Shown here: positions 14,911-20,826 of the stretch, piece by piece
How the letters are laid out: the number at the start of each line of letters is the position of its first letter
Numbering within the stretch: position 1 is the stretch's first letter
Assembly (NCBI GenBank): GCA_947371415.1
Contig: CANBPJ010000004.1
Location: 1-31,037, forward strand
Reading direction: 5' to 3'
Source of the DNA: Burkholderiaceae bacterium
Lineage (GTDB): Bacteria > Pseudomonadota > Gammaproteobacteria > Burkholderiales > Burkholderiaceae
DNA: 31,037 nt
Notes under the pieces: model-generated
What the model saw: only the letters and a program-made list of their open reading frames with translations
Told to the model about the DNA's origin: nothing
The model's database searches: none
Made by a program: the position numbers and the translations under genes

Positions 14911-15750
14911 TTAACTAGGTTTGGTATTGCGCAAAATAAAGTCCGCCGTCACAAAGGCGGCATCACTAGTAAATTCATCGGCCAAAATGCGAGCTGCGGC
15001 CTCTGAAAGCGAGATTTCAATAAAACCGCTGACTTCCCCGTCATGATTGGTGGGCACAAAGTTCTCAGCAAGCTCCAAATCATAGATATAAAGCTGTTCA
15101 TCATGAAAGCCACGACCAGGAATGGGGCGACGCATATGAATGCGACCTACCGGCTCGATTTGATTAGAAATCTGAGGTGGCACACCCGCCTCTTCCCAGA
15201 GTTCACGACGGGCATTCACCCAAGGGGTTTCATCGGCCCCAATACCGCCGGCAGCGAGGTTGTCTAGGCGTCCAGGGTCGGTAGCCTTGGTTACACTTCG
15301 ACGCCCCAGCCAGAGATTGCCGGCCTTGGTATAGCCATTGATATGGGTTGCCATGCTACGAAAACCAAAAGTTCTGAACGCAGCGCGCTCTAAACGAAAG
15401 TATTTATGACCATTTTGATCAATCCAGGCGAAATCTTCATGCCGCCAGCCTGGGATGTAGCCACCTTGATGCATACGATCAGCCAGTTTAGCCAGGCTGT
15501 CAGACAGGTTTGGGGGGCTAGCTTTGTGGATACTGAGTCGATCATGATCGATTGCAATGTGGGCAATTGGACTTTTGAGTAAGGATTCTTGCAAAAACGG
15601 CACGAAATCCGGGTTTAAGTGCCCAATAACCTGCCCAGCCTGAGTACCGCCGAAAAAATGAATGGGCAGAAAATCTCCGGGCGCTGATCTTGCTGCATTT
15701 TGAAGCATTTCCTCTAGGGCGGCGATGGTGCTGGTGGTGAGCTTATGCAT
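14911..15750 (-). CDS. DUF4743/Nudix hydrolase, thiamine-diphosphate damage pre-emption family
   Basis: 279 residues from the ATG at 15750; the frame extends to 15825, but the added residues are AT-rich-coded and unlike the family. Residues 1-~125 are a DUF4743-type domain (FLPIHFFGGTQAGQVIGHL, then WRHEDFAWIDQNG) and residues ~140-270 a Nudix fold. The Nudix box at 168-190 is complete: G, five residues, E, seven residues, REL, any, EE, any, GV. This two-domain form occurs in plant NUDT20/24 and yeast YJR142W, which hydrolyse damaged (oxo- and oxy-) thiamine diphosphates; in fungi and some other eukaryotes relatives are fused to thiamine pyrophosphokinase. Its place on the same strand just upstream of the thiC riboswitch supports that role. 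It is not itself behind the riboswitch. Confidence 0.85.
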   Translation of the reverse strand: MHKLTTSTIAALEEMLQNAARSAPGDFLPIHFFGGTQAGQVIGHLNPDFVPFLQESLLKSPIAHIAIDHDRLSIHKASPPNLSDSLAKLADRMHQGGYIPGWRHEDFAWIDQNGHKYFRLERAAFRTFGFRSMATHINGYTKAGNLWLGRRSVTKATDPGRLDNLAAGGIGADETPWVNARRELWEEAGVPPQISNQIEPVGRIHMRRPIPGRGFHDEQLYIYDLELAENFVPTNHDGEVSGFIEISLSEAAARILADEFTSDAAFVTADFILRNTKPS

Positions 15751-15924
15751 AACGTAAGTGTATGAGAATTTTAAAAATACAAAAATATCACCCCAGAAAT
15801 TCTGTAAATGAATCTCAATTGTCAACAGATCTTTACTGATTTTTTTGTCAGATGGGGATGCTCATAATTTAAGCAAGCTAGGTCACTCTATACAAATCTT
15901 AGACTTACGAAAACTTTTGGGGAT

Positions 15925-15947
15925 TTATCCACATAAGCTGTGGATAA
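15925..15947. promoter_or_regulatory. Pair of inverted consensus DnaA boxes
   Basis: TTATCCACA (15925-15933) and TGTGGATAA (15939-15947) are both exact matches to the strict DnaA box, facing each other across TAAGC. The same DNA can form a 9-bp hairpin followed on the plus strand by GTTTTTT, so an intrinsic terminator for plus-strand transcripts is an alternative reading, though no plus-strand gene ends here. The rest of 15826-15963 is AT-rich with nothing else recognisable. Confidence 0.5.
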
Positions 15948-15963
15948 GTTTTTTGCTTTGAAG

Positions 15964-16038
15964 TGGTCCCGCCGACAGGAATCGAACCTGTATCCCACGC
16001 TTAGGAGGCATGTGCACTATCCATTGTGCTACGGCGAG
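15964..16038 (-). tRNA. tRNA-Arg (CCT)
   Basis: A 75-nt cloverleaf on the minus strand. The acceptor pairs CTCGCCG with CGGCGGG (one T-G wobble). The D-arm is AGCACAATGGATAGTGC, the anticodon stem-loop carries CTCCTAA (anticodon CCT, Arg AGG codons), and the T-arm is ACAGG-TTCGATT-CCTGT. The discriminator is A and CCA is encoded. Confidence 0.95.
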
Positions 16039-16064
16039 AAGGGTTGAGAAAAATCAACTTAAAA

Positions 16065-16093
16065 AATAAACACTGCGCAAATTCAATCAGCAA
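16065..16093 (-). promoter_or_regulatory. Possible tRNA-Arg promoter
   Basis: TTGCTG (16093-16088) and TTTATT (16070-16065) with exact 17-nt spacing would start transcription near 16058, about 20 nt before the tRNA. Both hexamers are only partial matches (3 and 4 of 6). The DNA from 16039 to 16149 holds nothing else I can support. Confidence 0.3.
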
Positions 16094-16149
16094 CATAAAA
16101 AAATATATGGAGAGCGAAATCATCATCAACGTATCTGTACGCTCCCCAT

Positions 16150-16290
16150 CTACCAGCCACAAAGTGTCCATACCTGATTCGTTATGGCAACCATTGTCTC
16201 AGGCGCAAAGTATGCAGTAAAAATCATTCCCAGTGCGATTGCTGCCAATAAATACGTCAGTACCTTTATTGAAAAATGTTTTATTGCCAT
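16150..16290 (-). CDS. Small single-helix membrane protein, 46 residues
   Basis: A short open frame starting 10 nt after the MFS transporter stop on the same strand. It begins MAIKHFSIKVLTYLLAA and ends NQVWTLCGW. One hydrophobic helix spans about residues 9-28 (VLTYLLAAIALGMIFTAYF). A basic N-terminus suggests the N-in orientation, and a periplasmic tail carries Trp41, Cys44 and Trp46. The pattern of one helix, a Pro and a terminal V-W-x-x-C resembles small proteins I recall from other Burkholderiales, but I cannot name a family. The Shine-Dalgarno is weak, so expression probably depends on coupling to the transporter gene. It may be an accessory subunit of that transporter; this is inference. 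Confidence 0.5.
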   Translation of the reverse strand: MAIKHFSIKVLTYLLAAIALGMIFTAYFAPETMVAITNQVWTLCGW

Positions 16291-16300
16291 ATCAAACATC

Positions 16301-17533
16301 TTAGGCAGTCATGGCGCGATGAATAGCGCCCTCTTTAACGGGAAGATTAATCAAGAACGCAAAGACGCCCAGCGCTATAGCAATATTCCAAACGATGAGA
16401 TAGGAGCCGGTACGGTCAAACAAGTAACCGCCAAAATAGGCGCCACAGAAGCTACCTAGTTGGTGCGAGAAAAACACCAGGCCAGAAAGCATAGTTAGGT
16501 ATTTAACACCAAAGATCTGCGCCACAATGGCATTGGTCAGGGGGATGGTAGAAAGCCACAAGAACCCCATGATTGCCGCGAAGATGTAAGTGCTAGCAGG
16601 GCTAAGGGGGAGCCAGATGAACCCCATGATGGCAATAGATCTCAGGATGTAGATGCCGGACAGCAGGTAACGCTTGGGTAAGCGTTGACCCAGTATTCCG
16701 GCGCTGTAGGTGCCAAAGATATTAAACAGCCCAATTAAAGCGAGGGCAGTAGTCGCTACAACAGGCGCACCCACTGCGGGATAGATTTTGGATAAATCTT
16801 TGAGGTAGGGGGCTAAATGGACTGCAATAAACACTACCTGAAATCCACACACAAAATAACCCAAAGTCAGTAGCCTGAAACTGGGGTTACCCATTGCCTC
16901 TTTCAGAGCCTCTTTAATCGTTTGATTGTTGCCTTGATGATTATTGGTGATGCGAGGCTCACGCAACAGAAACGCAATGGGGATCATGAGACTGGCCATC
17001 AGTGCCAAAAGCAGGAGCGCATCATTGGCACCAAAGTGGCTCAGTAAACCTTGCTCAACTGGAATCATCAGGAATTGTCCGAATGATCCTGCTGCAGCGG
17101 CAATGCCCATTGCCCAGACACGTTTTTCTGCGGCGACATTGCGCCCCAATATTCCGTAGACCACACTATAGGTAGTTGCAGTTTGAGCCAGACCAATTAG
17201 CAAACCACCTGCAAGAGAAAAGTTCAATGCGTCGGTGGATATCGCCATGCCTACTAAACCGAGTGCATAAAGTGCGCCACCAGCCACCATGATTTTGAGT
17301 GCGCCGTAGCGGTCTGCTAATGCCCCGGTGATGGGTTGTACTGCACCCCAAATCAGATTCTGCAAAGCTATTGTCAATGCAAAAGTTTCGCGCCCCCAGC
17401 CATTGGCTGATGTGATGGGAAGATTGAAGAGTCCGAATCCATGACGTATCCCCATCGAGAATGTGACCATCAGCCCACCAAAAATCAGTACTTGCGCTAG
17501 CGATAACTTTTGATTTGGATCGCGTGATGACAT
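16301..17533 (-). CDS. MFS transporter, monocarboxylate/oxalate-formate antiporter-like
   Basis: 410 residues with about 12 hydrophobic segments, as usual for MFS proteins. The loop 2-3 motif GALADRYGALKIMVAGG (variant of GxxxDRxGRR) is clear, and a hydrophilic central loop (REPRITNNHQGNNQTIKEALKEA) divides the two halves. The equivalent second-half motif is GILGQRLPKRYLLSG. FSMGIRHGFGLFNLPIT in helix 1 is typical of the bacterial monocarboxylate-type MFS group. Directly downstream of a family III CoA-transferase gene (5-nt gap), it probably imports the organic acid that the transferase activates. The substrate cannot be read from sequence. Confidence 0.85.
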   Translation of the reverse strand: MSSRDPNQKLSLAQVLIFGGLMVTFSMGIRHGFGLFNLPITSANGWGRETFALTIALQNLIWGAVQPITGALADRYGALKIMVAGGALYALGLVGMAISTDALNFSLAGGLLIGLAQTATTYSVVYGILGRNVAAEKRVWAMGIAAAAGSFGQFLMIPVEQGLLSHFGANDALLLLALMASLMIPIAFLLREPRITNNHQGNNQTIKEALKEAMGNPSFRLLTLGYFVCGFQVVFIAVHLAPYLKDLSKIYPAVGAPVVATTALALIGLFNIFGTYSAGILGQRLPKRYLLSGIYILRSIAIMGFIWLPLSPASTYIFAAIMGFLWLSTIPLTNAIVAQIFGVKYLTMLSGLVFFSHQLGSFCGAYFGGYLFDRTGSYLIVWNIAIALGVFAFLINLPVKEGAIHRAMTA

Positions 17534-17538
17534 GGGGC

Positions 17539-18759
17539 CTAGACAATGCCTTTTTCTTGCAATGCAGCAATTTGCTGGGAATCCAGCTTTAATCGTTCCC
17601 GCAGAATTTGAGCGGTATGTTGACCGAGAGTGGGGGGGGCTAGACGGACATCTACCGGGGTCTCAGAAAGCCTCATTGGGCTTGCAACTAGTTTCATAGT
17701 GCCCGCTGTTGGGTGGGGAACTTCAATTTGGACGCCTCGTGCCTTGACTTGTTCGTTATCAAAGACTTCTTCAAAGTTGTTGATAGGGCCACAGGGGACC
17801 TTGGCTGCCTCTAAAAGAGTAATCCACTCAGTCTTGGTCTTTCGACGGGTCATCACCTCTAGTAATGGAACTAATGACTTGCGATTTTCGACTCGTAACG
17901 GATTGTTGATAAATAAGGGGTTTTGAGCCAAATGAGCTTCGCCACCAGCAGTAACGAAGTGCTTAAATTGGCCATCATTTCCAACCGCCACAATCATCCA
18001 GCCATCTGAGGTGGGAAAGGTTTGATAAGGAACGATGATGGGTGAGGCATTGCCCCAGCGACGAGGCACCTGATCAGAGCATAAATAGGCGCTGGAGACA
18101 TTGGCCATAACTGCAATTTGGGTATCCAAAAGAGCCATATCAATATATTGACCTTGCCCCGTTTGATCGCGATGAATGACTGCGGCCAAGATGGCGGTGC
18201 TAGCGTACATGCCGGTAAAGATATCAGCTATGGCCACGCCAGCCTTTTGTGGACTTGCCCCTGCAAAATCATCAGCCTCGCCAGTAACACTCATAAAACC
18301 ACCCATGCCTTGAATGATGAAGTCATAGCCAGGACGTTGGGCATAAGGGCCATTTTGCCCAAAACCAGTAATAGAGCAATAAATTAGGTCAGATTTGACC
18401 TGTTTGAGACTTTGATAATCCAGGCCGTACTTAGCTAAGTCGCCAACCTTGTAGTTTTCAATGACAACGTCGGACTCTTTAGCGAGCTGGCGAATGATTT
18501 CTTGGCCCTCAGGTTTACTGATATCGACCGTAATAGAGCGTTTATTGCGGTTAATACAGATGAAATAGGCCGTTTCTGCTGTTTCATTCCCCTGGGCATC
18601 CTTTACGAAGGGAGGTCCCCAATGCCGGGTGTCATCCCCGACGCCTGGGCGCTCCACTTTAATGACGTCGGCACCGAGATCGGCAAGATTTTGTGCGCAC
18701 CACGGGCCGGCAAGAACACGGCTGAGGTCTAAAACGCGAATATGACTTAAGGCTCCCAT
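17539..18759 (-). CDS. CaiB/BaiF family (type III) CoA-transferase
   Basis: 406 residues, normal for the family (formyl-CoA:oxalate and succinyl-CoA transferases). Characteristic segments: LSHIRVLDLSRVLAGPWCAQNLADLGADVIKVERPGVGDDTR near the N-terminus, INRNKRSITVDIS, DVVIENYKVGDLAKYGLDY, YCSITGFGQNGPYAQRPGYDF and GQGQYIDMALLDTQIAV; the Asp in the last corresponds to the region of the catalytic aspartate. The C-terminal part KVPCGPINNFEEVFDNEQVKARG is typical. The enzyme moves CoA between carboxylic acids in the cytoplasm. It is first in an operon with the MFS carrier and the 46-residue protein; the gene is divergent from parE with a 78-bp gap. The acid used is unknown. Confidence 0.9.
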   Translation of the reverse strand: MGALSHIRVLDLSRVLAGPWCAQNLADLGADVIKVERPGVGDDTRHWGPPFVKDAQGNETAETAYFICINRNKRSITVDISKPEGQEIIRQLAKESDVVIENYKVGDLAKYGLDYQSLKQVKSDLIYCSITGFGQNGPYAQRPGYDFIIQGMGGFMSVTGEADDFAGASPQKAGVAIADIFTGMYASTAILAAVIHRDQTGQGQYIDMALLDTQIAVMANVSSAYLCSDQVPRRWGNASPIIVPYQTFPTSDGWMIVAVGNDGQFKHFVTAGGEAHLAQNPLFINNPLRVENRKSLVPLLEVMTRRKTKTEWITLLEAAKVPCGPINNFEEVFDNEQVKARGVQIEVPHPTAGTMKLVASPMRLSETPVDVRLAPPTLGQHTAQILRERLKLDSQQIAALQEKGIV

Positions 18760-18823
18760 CCTGCAATTTTGGCATGAATATGGGGGTAATTCAGGAAAAT
18801 TCAGGTTTTCCTTCAGACATGGC

Positions 18824-18829
18824 TACAAT
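18824..18829 (+). promoter_or_regulatory. Candidate -10 box for a leaderless parE-parC transcript
   Basis: TACAAT (5 of 6 matches) ends 8 nt before the parE ATG. TTCAGG at 18800-18805 with an 18-nt spacer is a possible -35. No Shine-Dalgarno precedes the ATG, so transcription would begin at or within 2 nt of the start codon. Confidence 0.45.
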
Positions 18830-18837
18830 TTCCGCGC

Positions 18838-20826
18838 ATGGCTACACGTAAAACTTCCGAATACAGTGAATCATCGATTCAAGTCCTCAAGGGTCTAGAG
18901 CCTGTCCGTCAAAGGCCAGGAATGTACACCCGAACCGACAATCCTCTTCACATCATTCAGGAGGTGTTGGATAACGCTTCTGACGAGGCTTTGGGTGGAT
19001 TTGGTAAGCACATCATCGTGACTTTGCATGCCGATAGCAGCGTAAGCGTAGAGGATGACGGGCGCGGTATTCCTGTGGGCATGCATCCTACTGAAAAGCT
19101 CCCTGTCGTTGAAATCGTCTTTACCCAACTTCATGCAGGTGGTAAGTTTGAAAAGGGTAGCGGCGGTGCTTATGCCTTCTCTGGTGGTTTGCATGGTGTT
19201 GGCGTCTCAGTAACTAATGCCCTATCCAAGCGTTTAGAAGTCACTGTTTGGCGTGAGGGCCAGGTGTCTACATTGACATTCGCTGATGGTAGGGTCATCG
19301 AAAAACTCAAGACCAGCGCTGCTGGCAAAGAAGATAAATCACACGGAACACGCGTACGGGCCTGGCCGGATGGCAAGTATTTTGATAGTCCTGGCATCCC
19401 GATGCCTGAGCTAATTCGTTTATTGCGCTCTAAAGCAGTGTTGTTGCCGGGCGTTAAAGTGACCCTGATTCAAGAAAAGTCTGGCGAGAGTCAGACCTGG
19501 CAATATGCCCAAGGCTTACGCGGCTACCTGAATGAGGCGATGGCCCAAGCAGGGCATGGCGCAGAAGTGATACCGCCATTTGAAGGTGAGCAATACGCTA
19601 CTGGTAATGGTGATGATGATTCCTTTGCCGAGGGCGAGGGCGCGGCCTGGGTAGTTACTTGGACTGAAGATGGCGCACCAGTGCGCGAGAGTTATGTGAA
19701 CTTGATTCCGACTCCCGCAGGCGGAACTCATGAAAGCGGGTTGCGTGAGGGCCTCTTTAATGCCGTTAAAGGTTTTATTGAAATGCATGCTCTACAGCCT
19801 AAAGGCGTGAAGCTCATGCCCGAAGATGTCTTTGCGCGCGCCTCATTCATTCTCTCGGCTAAGGTATTAGATCCGCAATTCCAGGGTCAGATTAAAGAGC
19901 GTTTGAATTCTAGAGATGCGGTACGTTTGGTTTCTGGATACGCTAAATCCGCCTTAGAGCTTTGGCTCAATGAGCACGTGGATTACGGCCGCAAACTGGC
20001 TGACCTAGTAATCAAGCAAGCTCAAGCAAGAACGCGTGCTGGTCAAAAGGTGGAGAAGAAAAAGTCTTCTGGTGTTGCTGTGCTCCCCGGAAAGCTGACC
20101 GATTGTGAGAGCGAAGATATTGGCCTCAATGAAATCTTTCTGGTGGAGGGTGATTCAGCCGGCGGATCAGCCAAGATGGGGCGTAATAAGGAGTATCAGG
20201 CAATCTTGCCGTTACGCGGTAAGGTTCTCAACACTTGGGAGGCAGAGCGCGACCGCTTGTTTGCCAATAATGAAGTGCATGATATTGCTGTGGCTATCGG
20301 TGTTGATCCGCACGGTGCTAATGACACCCCTGATTTATCGAACTTGCGCTACGGCAAAGTGTGCATCCTATCTGATGCGGACGTCGATGGTGCTCACATT
20401 CAGGTGTTACTACTCACGCTGTTTTATAAGCATTTCCCCAAGTTAATTGAGTTGGGTCACATTCATATTTCAAGGCCACCATTGTTCAGGGTGGATGCGC
20501 CAGCACGTGGCAAAAAACCTGCACAAAAAATCTATGCCCTAGATGCAAATGAACTTCAAGCAATTGAAGATAAGTTGCGGAAAGATGGCGTAAAAGAATC
20601 TGCTTGGCAAATTTCTCGGTTTAAGGGTTTGGGTGAGATGAGTGCGGAACAATTGTGGGACACCACCTTAAATCCAGATACACGTCGCTTACTGCCCGTG
20701 ACATTGGGCACTTGGACGGAAGATGAAACAATTAAAACAATGGATATGTTGATGGGTAAATCCGAATCCGGGGCACGTCGCGATTGGCTTGAAGAGCGCG
20801 GCAATGAGGTAGAGGCAGACATCTAA
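18838..20826 (+). CDS. parE: DNA topoisomerase IV subunit B
   Basis: 662 residues. It is the ATPase subunit that, with ParC, unlinks daughter chromosomes. GHKL ATPase motifs: EVLDNASDEALGG, DDGRGIPVGMH, GGLHGVGVSVTNALS and HGTRVRAWPDG. The Toprim domain supplies FLVEGDSAGGSAKMGRN and LSDADVDGAHIQVLLL, whose acidic residues bind Mg2+. The SRFKGLGEMSAEQLWDTT motif is near the end. The length and absence of the ~170-residue insert of proteobacterial GyrB point to ParE, and parC follows immediately (stop TAA and next ATG share one base). Confidence 0.95.
   Translation: MATRKTSEYSESSIQVLKGLEPVRQRPGMYTRTDNPLHIIQEVLDNASDEALGGFGKHIIVTLHADSSVSVEDDGRGIPVGMHPTEKLPVVEIVFTQLHAGGKFEKGSGGAYAFSGGLHGVGVSVTNALSKRLEVTVWREGQVSTLTFADGRVIEKLKTSAAGKEDKSHGTRVRAWPDGKYFDSPGIPMPELIRLLRSKAVLLPGVKVTLIQEKSGESQTWQYAQGLRGYLNEAMAQAGHGAEVIPPFEGEQYATGNGDDDSFAEGEGAAWVVTWTEDGAPVRESYVNLIPTPAGGTHESGLREGLFNAVKGFIEMHALQPKGVKLMPEDVFARASFILSAKVLDPQFQGQIKERLNSRDAVRLVSGYAKSALELWLNEHVDYGRKLADLVIKQAQARTRAGQKVEKKKSSGVAVLPGKLTDCESEDIGLNEIFLVEGDSAGGSAKMGRNKEYQAILPLRGKVLNTWEAERDRLFANNEVHDIAVAIGVDPHGANDTPDLSNLRYGKVCILSDADVDGAHIQVLLLTLFYKHFPKLIELGHIHISRPPLFRVDAPARGKKPAQKIYALDANELQAIEDKLRKDGVKESAWQISRFKGLGEMSAEQLWDTTLNPDTRRLLPVTLGTWTEDETIKTMDMLMGKSESGARRDWLEERGNEVEADI

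Noticed and set aside
15925..15947. A replication origin at the DnaA-box pair
   Set aside because: Only two boxes are seen, without a box cluster, an obvious AT-rich unwinding repeat, or dnaA/dnaN/gidA/parAB neighbours.
15925..15952. Hairpin as the terminator of tRNA-Arg
   Set aside because: The T-run follows the stem on the plus strand, but tRNA-Arg is transcribed on the minus strand, where the stem is followed by ATCCCC.
16043..16058. GTTGA/TCAAC inverted repeat before tRNA-Arg
   Set aside because: A short 5-bp stem in AT-rich DNA, upstream of the tRNA 5' end; no support for function.
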